This document shows, piece after piece, positions 1-9,322 of a stretch of DNA of 64,000 nt. Under the pieces are notes generated by a model, which was not told where the DNA came from, ran no database searches, and worked only from the letters and a program-made list of their open reading frames with translations. A program made the translations under genes and the position numbers. Position 1 is the stretch's first letter. Each line of letters opens with the position of its first letter. The DNA is from Candidatus Nitrosopelagicus sp. (GTDB taxonomy: Archaea; Thermoproteota; Nitrososphaeria; Nitrososphaerales; Nitrosopumilaceae): positions 1 through 64,000 of the forward strand of contig JAOMDR010000002.1 in assembly GCA_028345575.1 (NCBI GenBank), written 5' to 3'.

Positions 1-1356
1 ACATATGCATTAGCGTATAGGGGTAGTGATTTTGATGGCTTCATTTCAACATTTACCATCTCAGCTGATGGCTCTACCATTACTGAAGTAGATAGTTTAG
101 AGCATGACACGGAACGTGGTGCATACCCCTCCATAGTACAAGTGGATTCAGTTACATATGCAGTAGCGTATTCTGGTTCAGGAGCTGATGGCTTCATCTC
201 GACATTTACAATTGACAGTGATGGTGATATCACCGCAGTAAAGACACAGTCTGAGGGAAATAATTTAGAGCATGACACGAATAAGGCTGAATACAACTCC
301 CTAGTACAAGTGGATTCAGATACATATGCAGTAGCGTATGAGGGCTGGGGTGATGACGGTTTTATCTCGACATTTACCATCTCAGCTGATGACTCAACTG
401 ATGACTCAACTGATGACTCAACATCTACTGAGAGTAAGAAACCAAGTGGAGCATGTGGTTTTGACAGAGACTGTACTGCCCCTAGAATTACAAAGCATGG
501 AATTTCAGAGACACCTGATGGATTTTCAATAAACAGTGTAATTTTCGAAGAAAATCAGAAATTTTACAATGAAAATCCAACTGTCGAGATAGGCATAGGA
601 GAATTAACAACAATCAAGGCAAGAGCATGGGAAAACATGGGACCTGAGAAAATTTTCTTGGCAATAGCATACCTTGACATGCAGGAAGCAAAGCCGAACT
701 GGCAAGACAGTGAGGCGTACATTGAATATGACATCAGAAATGACAGTATCACCATACATGACGAAAACAAGTTGTTTCTAGCGCAAGCATCAACTGAGAT
801 AGTAAAAGATCCGTATGGCGATAATCAAGGTTTAGAATTTTTAGACATAACATTTAGTCTAATGTTTACAAAACCGATGGAGACATCACATGTTGCAATA
901 CAGGTAGTTGATCATATTAGAAATTATGAGTTGGTTTACTTTAAAGACGCATTAAAGGTAGTAGACAGACCAATTTCTGAAATGCCAGAATTTCCAGGTA
1001 AAATAGAAAAGGTAGATACCATGCCAAAACAAGATGAAGACATTCATTTCGTATTTGCAGTAAATGGAACCGAAGATACAGTTTTTGCAGCAGTAGATGG
1101 CAATGCGATTCCAATTGAAGAGATGAATAAAGAAGAACCAAAAATAGAAACACCAGAAGAAAGAGATGCCAGATATCATCTCAAAGTAAAACAATCAGAT
1201 CAATATGAGAAACTTTTAGAATACATAGCAGAGTCACAAGCGCTCCACCCTGAGGCATGGGATAAAATTGTAGGTACAGACAATGTTTCAAACCAGATGG
1301 AACATGTCACTGATGGAACAAAGACAAATGTCATCAAAAATGACAGAAGAAGATAG
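1..1356 (+). CDS. Secreted/surface repeat protein, 5' end outside window
   Basis: The frame is open from base 1, so this is the C-terminal part of a longer protein; the GTG at 142 is internal. The visible part holds two full repeats and a partial third, each opening with TYA(L/V)AY and a DGFISTFTI strand, with periods of 50 and 57 residues. A Thr/Asp/Ser linker (three DDST-like units) follows, then a domain of about 260 residues starting near the pair of cysteines in GACGFDRDC. The repeats look like beta-propeller or beta-strand repeats of extracellular proteins. The end is basic (NDRRR) and I see no C-terminal membrane anchor. A surface or secreted location is inferred from the composition; the signal peptide would lie upstream. 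Function unknown. Confidence 0.75.
   Translation, partial: TYALAYRGSDFDGFISTFTISADGSTITEVDSLEHDTERGAYPSIVQVDSVTYAVAYSGSGADGFISTFTIDSDGDITAVKTQSEGNNLEHDTNKAEYNSLVQVDSDTYAVAYEGWGDDGFISTFTISADDSTDDSTDDSTSTESKKPSGACGFDRDCTAPRITKHGISETPDGFSINSVIFEENQKFYNENPTVEIGIGELTTIKARAWENMGPEKIFLAIAYLDMQEAKPNWQDSEAYIEYDIRNDSITIHDENKLFLAQASTEIVKDPYGDNQGLEFLDITFSLMFTKPMETSHVAIQVVDHIRNYELVYFKDALKVVDRPISEMPEFPGKIEKVDTMPKQDEDIHFVFAVNGTEDTVFAAVDGNAIPIEEMNKEEPKIETPEERDARYHLKVKQSDQYEKLLEYIAESQALHPEAWDKIVGTDNVSNQMEHVTDGTKTNVIKNDRRR
388..423 (+). repeat. 12-bp tandem repeat, three copies
   Basis: Three copies of GATGACTCAACT (the last ends in ACA) encode the acidic DDST linker between the repeat region and the C-terminal domain of the surface protein. 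Copy number could vary between strains. Confidence 0.85.
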
Positions 1357-1409
1357 TCAGTTTTTGCCTGTCCCTAACATATATTGAATACAATTGTACA
1401 ACATTCAGT

Positions 1410-2012
1410 ATGGAATTTGCTAAAGAATTTTCAGCATTTCTTTATGAAAAAAAGATCATCAGATTTGGAGATTTCACATTAGCAAGCGGGAAAAAAAGCC
1501 CTTACTATATCGATCTTAGACTAGTTCCAAGCTTTCCCATATATTATAGAAAAATGATCAAGGGATTACAAAACTTGATTGCAGAAGACATAGGATTTGA
1601 AAATTTTCACTCACTAGTTTCTGTTCCAACAGGCGGACTAGTAGTTGCAGCATCACTTGCAACTGAAATTCTAAAACCACTCATCTATGTTAGAGATAAA
1701 CCAAAAGAACATGGAACAGGAAAAGCAGTTGAAGGTGTAATTTGTCACGACATGAAACTGTTAATGATTGAAGATGTTGTAACAAGTGGTGGCTCTGTAA
1801 TTAATGCAGTAAAATCAATCAAAGAAGAAAAGATGATAGTGACTGATGCGTATGCAATAGTTGATAGAATGGAGGGTGCAACAGAAGCATTACAAAATGA
1901 AGGTGTCAAACTTCACAGTCTTTTGACTATCAAGGATATTGCAGAAAATCTATTTGAGCAAAAATTAATCTCAGAAGACGTACTAAAGCAGGTTCAAGAC
2001 AGAATAAAGTAA
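1410..2012 (+). CDS. pyrE: Orotate phosphoribosyltransferase
   Basis: Transfers orotate to PRPP to make orotidine 5'-monophosphate in pyrimidine synthesis, in the cytosol. The 200-residue length fits the single-domain family. The N-terminal ASGKKSPYYIDLR segment, the RDKPKEHGTGK loop and the PRPP-binding motif LMIEDVVTSGGS (about residues 112-123) are all present. The ATG at 1410 is the natural start. It stands alone, with no pyrF beside it, between the surface protein gene and tRNA-Met. Confidence 0.95.
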   Translation: MEFAKEFSAFLYEKKIIRFGDFTLASGKKSPYYIDLRLVPSFPIYYRKMIKGLQNLIAEDIGFENFHSLVSVPTGGLVVAASLATEILKPLIYVRDKPKEHGTGKAVEGVICHDMKLLMIEDVVTSGGSVINAVKSIKEEKMIVTDAYAIVDRMEGATEALQNEGVKLHSLLTIKDIAENLFEQKLISEDVLKQVQDRIK

Positions 2013-2114
2013 AAGGGGCAGCTCAGTCAAATGCCTTTACATCATTAATCAGGTATAACTCTGATTCTTCATTGCAGCCATTTCGATAACAATTAGCTGG
2101 AATTAAAATTTTAG

Positions 2115-2188
2115 TGGGCCCGATGGGCTTCGATCCCATGGCTCCTCGGTTATGAGCCGAGTACTCTACTAGGCTGAGTTACGGGCCC
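2115..2188 (-). tRNA. tRNA-Met(CAT), elongator type or Ile2
   Basis: A cloverleaf of 74 nt on the minus strand. The acceptor GGGCCCG pairs with CGGGCCC, the anticodon stem CTCGG/CCGAG holds loop CTCATAA (anticodon CAT), and discriminator A is present with no encoded CCA. It lacks the A1-U72 pair expected of archaeal initiators. A CAT anticodon could also be tRNA-Ile with a modified C34, so the identity is not settled. The T-loop reads ATCGAAG, with A at position 54 where the other tRNAs here have T. Confidence 0.88.
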
Positions 2189-2226
2189 TAGGAAAAAATA
2201 ATTTCAACTTAGTAAAAAGTGTTAGA

Positions 2227-2862
2227 TTAGCAGTAAGACTCGTAACAACTGTCTAACAAGAGATTTTGTGCTGCAACAGATTTTTCGGCTGTTGATAGCA
2301 TCACTGAGTCATCTACAGATGTATTATCGATGATTTTTTGCCAGGATGCTGCGTGTCTAATGTCAGCAGTCATGTGTTCTTCAAAGTATTCAATTGCATC
2401 TTTTGTATCAATGCCATAGAATTCTTTCAATCCTTCTAATTTGGTTTGACTTACTTTAGGAATTTCTTTTTCAAATGCATACATTGCACATGCACCATTA
2501 TCAAAGGAGTCCATAAGTGAGCCTAAATTGGATACTGCTCTTTTGGTTTTTTCAAGACCTTCATAGCCTTGTAGTTCGGATTCAGAAATTCCCATAGAAC
2601 CTGCAAATTTCTCCCATAGAGGAATGTGCTCTGATTCTTCGTTCATGTTCTGAATTAACTCATCTTTCATATCAGAAGATGCATCATTTACCATTGGTTG
2701 CATGAATTGCGGGACCTGTTTCACTAGTTGGTAGTACTCTTTAGAGTAGCCTTTGAGTGAATCTAGTTCCAGTTTTCCATCAGACCACATTTCGTAAAAT
2801 GGATGTTTGAGTAAACTTTTGTCTTCAATGATTTGATCGATTCGTTTGATTAGAGAACCCAT
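2227..2862 (-). CDS. CADD/TenA-like diiron protein, candidate pABA synthase
   Basis: A heme-oxygenase-like helical protein of 211 residues. The N-terminal HPFYEMW (Y23) aligns with the HxFYxxW of Chlamydia CADD, where the Tyr is consumed to make p-aminobenzoate. The C-terminal ligand set H163, D167, H170 (EEHMTADIRH) keeps the CADD spacing. E131 and K141 also match the ExxxP and K-x-x-GL positions. The first ligand pair looks like E75/H79, with a spacing about three residues shorter than I recall for CADD. The family also includes PqqC and TenA. Role in folate synthesis is inferred by resemblance. It is monocistronic between two tRNAs. Confidence 0.7.
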   Translation of the reverse strand: MGSLIKRIDQIIEDKSLLKHPFYEMWSDGKLELDSLKGYSKEYYQLVKQVPQFMQPMVNDASSDMKDELIQNMNEESEHIPLWEKFAGSMGISESELQGYEGLEKTKRAVSNLGSLMDSFDNGACAMYAFEKEIPKVSQTKLEGLKEFYGIDTKDAIEYFEEHMTADIRHAASWQKIIDNTSVDDSVMLSTAEKSVAAQNLLLDSCYESYC

Positions 2863-2940
2863 GAATGATATTCTTGGAATTAGGATAAAAAAGCTTGTGA
2901 TTACAAAAAGTTTTATGGATTAGAAGAGCCGGAATTTTAA

Positions 2941-3015
2941 GCTCCTGTAGTGTAGTCCGGTCAAGCATTTAGGCCTTTCACGCCTGAGACTCGGGTTCGA
3001 ATCCCGACGGGAGCA
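2941..3015 (+). tRNA. tRNA-Glu(TTC)
   Basis: The acceptor GCTCCTG pairs with CGGGAGC (one G-T pair). The anticodon stem TAGGC/GCCTG holds loop CTTTCAC with anticodon TTC, and the T-loop is TTCGAAT. Discriminator A is followed by no encoded CCA. Confidence 0.93.
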
Positions 3016-3067
3016 TTCAATTCTAAAGTTTAATATGTTATTTCAGAAAATTTTGATTAGATAATTT

Positions 3068-3919
3068 TTGGACAGAAAAAATATAGAGATTAATCCACTT
3101 TTGGAAGTGTACAGCAAGTACATCGAGAAGATTGATTCAGCTTTACAAAATGAGTTAGAACTATACTCAGAATCAGAATTTTGTGAACCTCTAAAATATG
3201 CATTAGACGGCGGAAAACGAATCAGACCAATAATCTCACTTTTGGCAGCCGAATGTGTAGGAGAGATTGATGAGAATGTGTATGCAGGAGCATGTGCAAT
3301 TGAACTGCTCCATACAGAATCAGTCATACATGACGATATTATTGATAATGAAACTCAGAGAAGACATAAAGATCCATTCCATATCAAATATGGGTATAAC
3401 ACTAGTGTTCTAACAGGAGACTTTGTTTTAGGATTAATTCTAAACATTTCATCTAGATTAGATAAAGCACGAGTTACCAAAGATTTGGCAACAGCTGCAA
3501 TGCTCATGAGTGAAGGAGAAGTTTTAGAAGGAAAATTAGAAGAAAGCGAAGATGTAACATTTGAAGATTACATCAAGGTGATGGATTACAAGACCGCAAC
3601 TGCCTTTGAGATGGCAGCCAAACTAGGAGCAGTGATTGGAGGCGGAAGTGAGGAAGAGATTTCAGGATTAGCAGAATATGGAAAAAACATTGGAATTGCA
3701 TATCAAATTAAAGATGATTTGATGGATTGGAAAAATGAAGATAAATTATTTAATTTACTAGTTAAGAAGAGTTCAGATCCTAGAGTTGTATTCAATAAAA
3801 TGGAAGAGTTATTGAAATCTTATTCGCAAAAAGCTCTTGAGAGTCTAAGAAAAGTAAAAGATTCTGATTCAAAGCACAACTTGGAAGAATTAGTAAGTTT
3901 CACAGAGTTTAAGGCATAA
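3068..3919 (+). CDS. Polyprenyl (geranylgeranyl) diphosphate synthase
   Basis: A trans-prenyltransferase of 283 residues that condenses isopentenyl diphosphate with allylic diphosphates, probably making C20 (or longer) chains for archaeal lipids. The first Asp-rich motif is HDDIIDNE, followed by RR in TQRR, and the second is KDDLMDW. GGKRIRP, the IPP-binding segment, is present. The start must be the TTG at 3068: an in-frame TAA lies at 3062-3064 and there is no early ATG. The 3' end overlaps the convergent nuoN gene by about 11 bases. Exact chain length cannot be read from sequence. Confidence 0.9.
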   Translation: MDRKNIEINPLLEVYSKYIEKIDSALQNELELYSESEFCEPLKYALDGGKRIRPIISLLAAECVGEIDENVYAGACAIELLHTESVIHDDIIDNETQRRHKDPFHIKYGYNTSVLTGDFVLGLILNISSRLDKARVTKDLATAAMLMSEGEVLEGKLEESEDVTFEDYIKVMDYKTATAFEMAAKLGAVIGGGSEEEISGLAEYGKNIGIAYQIKDDLMDWKNEDKLFNLLVKKSSDPRVVFNKMEELLKSYSQKALESLRKVKDSDSKHNLEELVSFTEFKA

Positions 3920-5390
3920 CTGCAGTCATTGAAGGCGTAATCATTTCTACAAATTGTATTATTGGTTCTGGGTATACACCAATTGTTACCATAAAGATTA
4001 CAGAGAATATCATTACACCTACAATTGATGCAGGTTCTTTGACTCGTTTTTCTGTTTCACCTTCAAAGTACATCTTTCTTATAATCCAACCATAGTATGC
4101 TAGAGATAATGCACTGTTCAATACTCCAGCTATTGCAAGCCATGGAGCCCACCAAACAACGCTTGTTGCATCAATGGCAGAACCAAACAGCATAAGTTTA
4201 CTCCAGAATCCATTAAGTGGCGGTACACCAGCTAAAGCAAGTAATGAGATAACAAGACCAAATGCAGTAATTGGCATTTTTCTACCAAGTCCCTTGATTT
4301 TATCTAAATGTACAATTCCAAGTGTTGTGACAATTCCTGCTATTGCGATAAATGCTGCACCTTTCATCACAGCATGATTTAGAATATGGAATAATGATGC
4401 CTGTAATCCTAATCCGCTGAACGGCGCAAGTGAGATACCAATTAAGATGTAACCTGCATGACCAATACTCGAATATGCAAGCATTCTTGTGAGATTCTTT
4501 TGCATGATTGCTGCAATATTACCAATAGTCATCGTCATTATGGCAATTACTCCTAGCGCTAATGTCCAGTCAAGGTTTAGCGCCGCAGCACCCATAATTA
4601 CAACTCTTAATGCAGCAGCAAATCCTGCTTTTTTGGTTCCTGCAGCAAGTAATGCTGTGATTGGTGTTGGTGCACCTTCGTATGTATCTGGTAGCCACAT
4701 GTGGAATGGAACAAGTCCCATTTTGAATCCAAATCCAGCAATAAACATACCAACTGCAAGTAAGCCAATCGGAAGCATGTCTGGAGATAGATTTGAGAAT
4801 CCGTAAATGACATCACCGATGTTTGTAGAACCGGTAATTCCGTATGCAAGTGAGATACCGTATATGATAATTCCAGAAGATAATGCTCCAAACAAAAAGT
4901 ACTTGATGGCAGCTTCGTTTGATGACGGGTCTTTCTTGTTATATCCTGCAAGGATGTATGTTGGAATACTCATCAACTCCCATGCTACAAATAACATAAC
5001 CAGGTCTGTTGAAAATGCAATCAAGACCATACCAATACTTGAAAGTAAAATTAATGAGAAGTAAATTGCCGGATTTGATTTATCTCTCATGTAATTGAAA
5101 GAACCGGCAACGGCCATTATTGATACAATGAGCATTGCAATTGCAAAGAAGGAACCAAATCCATCATCGACTAAAACATCACTGGAGAAGATAGCGGCAT
5201 CTGCAACAGAGTCTGTATAGAATCGGTAGATTACATAACCAAGAGATAAGAGTAATGCACCAAATGCAATTAATCCATAAAATGTTGAACTACCCTGTTC
5301 TTTTCTTACAACATTGATTACAGGAATTATCATTCCTGCGATACCAAGAATTACCATTATGATTATTGGAGTAGAAGTTAGTTCGATCAT
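3909..5390 (-). CDS. nuoN: Complex I antiporter-like subunit NuoN
   Basis: A membrane subunit of about 493 residues with some 13-14 hydrophobic segments, one of three Mrp-antiporter-like proton-pumping subunits of complex I. The conserved loop around residues 225-260 contains KMGLVPFHMWLPDTYEGAP and the Lys used in proton transfer. It is the last gene of the nuo operon. The start is ambiguous between a GTG at 5399 and ATGs at 5393 and 5390; a GGTG six bases ahead favours 5390. Confidence 0.95.
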   Translation of the reverse strand: MIELTSTPIIIMVILGIAGMIIPVINVVRKEQGSSTFYGLIAFGALLLSLGYVIYRFYTDSVADAAIFSSDVLVDDGFGSFFAIAMLIVSIMAVAGSFNYMRDKSNPAIYFSLILLSSIGMVLIAFSTDLVMLFVAWELMSIPTYILAGYNKKDPSSNEAAIKYFLFGALSSGIIIYGISLAYGITGSTNIGDVIYGFSNLSPDMLPIGLLAVGMFIAGFGFKMGLVPFHMWLPDTYEGAPTPITALLAAGTKKAGFAAALRVVIMGAAALNLDWTLALGVIAIMTMTIGNIAAIMQKNLTRMLAYSSIGHAGYILIGISLAPFSGLGLQASLFHILNHAVMKGAAFIAIAGIVTTLGIVHLDKIKGLGRKMPITAFGLVISLLALAGVPPLNGFWSKLMLFGSAIDATSVVWWAPWLAIAGVLNSALSLAYYGWIIRKMYFEGETEKRVKEPASIVGVMIFSVIFMVTIGVYPEPIIQFVEMITPSMTAVMP

Positions 5391-5399
5391 CATAAACAC

Positions 5400-7457
5400 C
5401 TATAGTAACAATATCAGAACTACGAAAAGTAGTCCAGCTCCAAATATGTAAAGATAAGATTGCGATACTCCGGTCTGTGTTCCTTGAACAACTCTAGCAC
5501 TCCAACCAACAGCTTTCTCGAATCCAATGTTCATTCCAGTATCAATTGCTGTGCGTTCAAAGTATCTCCAGATTCCGCGTGCCATCCACAATGGTGCGAC
5601 AACAAAGCCCCAATAAACAAAGGCATTGAGATACCATCTGTTCAAGAATAGTTTATGCATTGAGTAAAAGAAAATGTTAGAGTTTACAAATTTGGCCGGA
5701 TCCACCCATCGTCCAATGTAGAAGATATATCCTAATCCAAATCCAGTGGCAAATGCAACTAGTGATGCGCCAAGTGCTACAGGGTTGAGTCCACCTAAGA
5801 ATTCGGTACTTGCAGCTTCATGTGATACATAAATTCCAAAGGAATGTTCTAGATATTCACCAAATAGATGATGAATTCCTTCTTCAGCAGATAATCCAAT
5901 TAATCCAATTCCTATTGTTAGTACTGCAAGAATTCCATATGGAATCCACATTGATCTTGGTGCTTCGTGTATATGATTGCCTTCGCTTTCCATCTTTTCA
6001 ATATGTTTACTGTTCTTTCCAAAGAATACCATTCCAATCATTCTTGTGGTGTAAAATGCTGTAATAACTGCAGTCAAAACTGCGATAAGGAATAACGGTA
6101 ATGCCCAAGAACTGTCAGCCTCATAAACTGCTGCAAATATTGCATCCTTACTCCAGAATCCTGTTGTGATAAATGGAGCACCCATTAGCCCAAGACCTGC
6201 AGCCCACATGAACGCATACGTCTTTTTCATCTGTTTCTTCAATCCACCCATGTCGGTCATGAACCGAGAACCAACCACATGTAGGAGTGACCCTGCCGCC
6301 ATGAATAGTGATGCTTTGAACATTGCGTGAGATATTAAGTGGAAGAATCCAGCTGTGTAACCATCAACATAGTGTTGTGAAAGACCTGCGACACCAAGGG
6401 CTAACATCATGTAACCAATTTGTGAACCAGTAGAATACGCCAAGACTTTCTTAATTTCAGGATTAACCATTCCCTGAGTTGCAAGTAATAATGCAGTGAT
6501 TGCACCAACCCATGCAATGATTTCGAAGAATTGGTCTGCAAGAATTCCTGCAGCTGCTAATGCAAATACAATTGGTCCAATTCTTGCAACTAAAAATACA
6601 CCAGCCTTGACCATTGTTGCTGCATGGATTAATGCAGATACAGCGGTAGGGCCGGTCATTGCTTCTAAGAGCCATTCGTTAAGTGGGAATTGTGCAGATT
6701 TACCCATTGCACCACCAAATAGTAAAACAAATGCAGGAACTAATAATCCCTGAGCAGACATTTCTACCGCCCAAGCAGTATCAGAAACTAATTCTTTAAA
6801 TCCAAATGTTCCAGCAAACAAGAAAAGAAGTAACATTCCTGAAAGCATCATTACATCACCAACTTTGGTCATGATGAAAGCCTTCATTCCAGCATGTGTT
6901 GGAGAGAAATATTCCATAACACCAAGTGCAGAACGACCTTCTTGGCCAACGTGATCTTTCTTCTTATCACGATACCAGAAGCTGATCAAAGCATACGACG
7001 CAAGACCCACTCCTTCCCAACCAAAGAAGACTTGTAATAGATTATCAGAAAGTATGATCAGTTGCATGGAACCAATAAAGAACATCATCCAGAACCAGAA
7101 TCGAGTGATGTCTTTGTCGCCTTTCATGTAACCTGTACTGTAAACCATGATTAGGAAAGAAATCCATCCGACTACATTTGCCATTATGATTGATAGAGGA
7201 TCAGCGAGAACACCTGCTTTGAGACCGATTGCATCAATCCACATAACTTGGTGATGAATCTCATGTGCTTCCAATGCCATTGGGAACAATGTTGCAGCGG
7301 AAATTGCACTCATTAAAGCAAATGCAACTGCAACTCTACCGGTAGATAATTTTGAGAATTTACCAACTGCAGGAATTATCATGGCTGCTGCAAATGGAAG
7401 TATCCAGATTAACCAGACGTTAATTTCACTTACAGGGATTCCAAAGAAGTCTGCCAT
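5400..7457 (-). CDS. nuoL: Complex I antiporter-like subunit NuoL
   Basis: The largest membrane subunit, 685 residues, with the long C-terminal amphipathic-helix region typical of NuoL. Motifs include the FFGWEGVGLASYALI segment near residue 145 and a HAATMVKAGVFLVAR segment near 285, which carries the pumping Lys and His. It ends one base before the nuoN reading frame and begins three bases after nuoM, so the genes are translationally close. Confidence 0.96.
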   Translation of the reverse strand: MADFFGIPVSEINVWLIWILPFAAAMIIPAVGKFSKLSTGRVAVAFALMSAISAATLFPMALEAHEIHHQVMWIDAIGLKAGVLADPLSIIMANVVGWISFLIMVYSTGYMKGDKDITRFWFWMMFFIGSMQLIILSDNLLQVFFGWEGVGLASYALISFWYRDKKKDHVGQEGRSALGVMEYFSPTHAGMKAFIMTKVGDVMMLSGMLLLFLFAGTFGFKELVSDTAWAVEMSAQGLLVPAFVLLFGGAMGKSAQFPLNEWLLEAMTGPTAVSALIHAATMVKAGVFLVARIGPIVFALAAAGILADQFFEIIAWVGAITALLLATQGMVNPEIKKVLAYSTGSQIGYMMLALGVAGLSQHYVDGYTAGFFHLISHAMFKASLFMAAGSLLHVVGSRFMTDMGGLKKQMKKTYAFMWAAGLGLMGAPFITTGFWSKDAIFAAVYEADSSWALPLFLIAVLTAVITAFYTTRMIGMVFFGKNSKHIEKMESEGNHIHEAPRSMWIPYGILAVLTIGIGLIGLSAEEGIHHLFGEYLEHSFGIYVSHEAASTEFLGGLNPVALGASLVAFATGFGLGYIFYIGRWVDPAKFVNSNIFFYSMHKLFLNRWYLNAFVYWGFVVAPLWMARGIWRYFERTAIDTGMNIGFEKAVGWSARVVQGTQTGVSQSYLYIFGAGLLFVVLILLL

Positions 7458-7460
7458 TTA

Positions 7461-9017
7461 CTATCCCCCCATCACTCCTTGCATGTATGGCATGATGTGT
7501 CCTAGGAATATGTCAGGATAAATTCCAACGACGATAGTAAATCCTGCTAAAACCATCATTGGCGCAAGCATATACCAGCTTCCGTCTTTTACATTTTGTA
7601 AGTTCTCAGGTAATTTTCCAAAGAAGACTCGTTTTAGCATCCAAAGAATGTAAGACATTGTAAGTGCAGTAGCAATCAAACCTAATGCAAACATGAGGCT
7701 TCGTAAATCGTTTCCTTCTTCTATTGCAGTTTCTAATGCACCATAGAAGACCATCCATTCTCCCATGAATCCGCTTGTTGGAGGAATACCCATGATTGTT
7801 AATGCACCAATTACAGCACATACTGCGGTAATTGGCATTTTACTTGCAAGACCACCAAGTTTAGAGAAACTTCTTGTTCCAACTTGAACTATAATTACAC
7901 CAGCGGTCATGAAGAGTAATCCTTTACCTAAACCGTGTGAAACATACATCATTTCCGCACCGGCTAGACCATAAGTAGAAAATGAACCAATTGCAAACAG
8001 CAGGTAACCCATCTGACTGATACTAGAGTATGCAAGCATTCGTTTGAAATCATCTTGCATTAGCGCCATAGCGCCACCATAGAACATTGTTACAACACCC
8101 CAAATGTTCAACATTATTGAAATGTCGCCGTACGTTTGTGGCATGAACTCTACAATTAACCTGAATAATCCATATGCACCAATTCCAATCATAGCTGGAG
8201 AAAGTAAAGCACTGATTGGTGTCGGAGCTGCACCGTGAGCATAAGGCAGCCAAACATGGAATACAAAGGCTGCAAGTTTTACACCCAATCCTAAGATTAT
8301 AGCAACAGCAGATACCACCAGGATATCAGGATCAATTGCTGCTTCATTGATATCTACAAAATCAAAGCTTCCAACACTTAGACCGATTGCTAGGAAACCA
8401 AGTAATAGAACGACTGCACCAACGTGAGTCCAGAATAAGAATTGTAAAGCAATTCTACGTCTATTTCCATCTCCATAGAAAGCAACTAGGAAAAATGATG
8501 GTATGAGCATAACTTCGAAAAATATGTAAAATTCAATGAGATTTGTAGATAAAACGGTTCCAAGCATTCCCATTGCAAAGACTAGGAACATTGCAAAGTA
8601 GAGACCAGATTGACGGTTGACATAGGTCTGTAGTGCAACAGATTCAACTACTGCAGTTGTCTGACCATCAGTTGTTGCATTTTGATGATAATGTTCTTTG
8701 AATAATTCTTCAAATTTATGAACCATATATGGTTTTGAATATAGTGCAAGAACTGTACACAATACGTAAATGATTATTGCAAATGGAGTAGCAAGTCCAT
8801 CAAGCATGAAACCAAATTCACCGAACATGGTAGTCCATGGATAATGTTCTTCGTATGTTCCGCCTAATGCTGCATTAATCAGGATAACAGAACAGTATAG
8901 AAGTAAACCAAAGGTAAACCATGTTGCATATGTAGGACCATAATTTCTTCCGATTAGATATGCAACCGGAGACAGTAACAGTGGTAAAAATACCGCCTGT
9001 AAAAGTACAAACTCCAT
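7461..9017 (-). CDS. nuoM: Complex I antiporter-like subunit NuoM
   Basis: 518 residues with about 14 membrane segments. The FFEVMLIPSFFLVAFYG segment carries the conserved Glu of NuoM, and GVKLAAFVFHVWLPYAHG matches the Lys-containing loop. It overlaps the nuoK stop by one base. A hydrophilic stretch near residues 100-125 (HQNATTDGQTTAVV) is longer than I expect from bacterial NuoM. Confidence 0.96.
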   Translation of the reverse strand: MEFVLLQAVFLPLLLSPVAYLIGRNYGPTYATWFTFGLLLYCSVILINAALGGTYEEHYPWTTMFGEFGFMLDGLATPFAIIIYVLCTVLALYSKPYMVHKFEELFKEHYHQNATTDGQTTAVVESVALQTYVNRQSGLYFAMFLVFAMGMLGTVLSTNLIEFYIFFEVMLIPSFFLVAFYGDGNRRRIALQFLFWTHVGAVVLLLGFLAIGLSVGSFDFVDINEAAIDPDILVVSAVAIILGLGVKLAAFVFHVWLPYAHGAAPTPISALLSPAMIGIGAYGLFRLIVEFMPQTYGDISIMLNIWGVVTMFYGGAMALMQDDFKRMLAYSSISQMGYLLFAIGSFSTYGLAGAEMMYVSHGLGKGLLFMTAGVIIVQVGTRSFSKLGGLASKMPITAVCAVIGALTIMGIPPTSGFMGEWMVFYGALETAIEEGNDLRSLMFALGLIATALTMSYILWMLKRVFFGKLPENLQNVKDGSWYMLAPMMVLAGFTIVVGIYPDIFLGHIMPYMQGVMGG

Positions 9018-9322
9018 TAGCCTTTCAAGCTCCTGAAGTCTGCAATATCGATATTTTTGTACATACGATATGCTACAATAATTAATGCAAGTCCGACTGC
9101 AACTTCTGCTGCAGCAATTGCAATTGAGAATAATGCAAGTGTTTGTCCACCGCTGTGTGGCATAAATCTAGCAAATGCAACAAGATTGAGGTTTGCAGCG
9201 TTGACAATAATTTCAACTGCAAATAACATTCGGATTGCGTTTCTTTTTACCGCTAAACCATAAATTCCAATACCTAACAAAGCAACGGATACTAATACAA
9301 ATTCGATTAGCTCATTGCTCAT
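9017..9322 (-). CDS. nuoK: Complex I membrane subunit NuoK
   Basis: A small three-helix membrane subunit of 101 residues. The second helix contains the conserved Glu in FAVEIIVNAANL, and the third the AAAEVAVGLALI segment with its Glu. Both belong to the proton channel linking the quinone site to the pumps. It overlaps nuoJ by 11 bases. Confidence 0.95.
   Translation of the reverse strand: MSNELIEFVLVSVALLGIGIYGLAVKRNAIRMLFAVEIIVNAANLNLVAFARFMPHSGGQTLALFSIAIAAAEVAVGLALIIVAYRMYKNIDIADFRSLKG

Noticed and set aside
2013-2114. GCAGCTCAGT stretch after pyrE, similar to one at 34961-34970
   Set aside because: Ten shared bases in two intergenic places resemble a tRNA D-arm but no fold or pair could be built; too little to call an RNA gene.
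4489-4806. Long antisense frames inside nuoN, nuoL, nuoM and nuoH
   Set aside because: They mirror hydrophobic codons of the membrane proteins and have no independent promoter or family resemblance.
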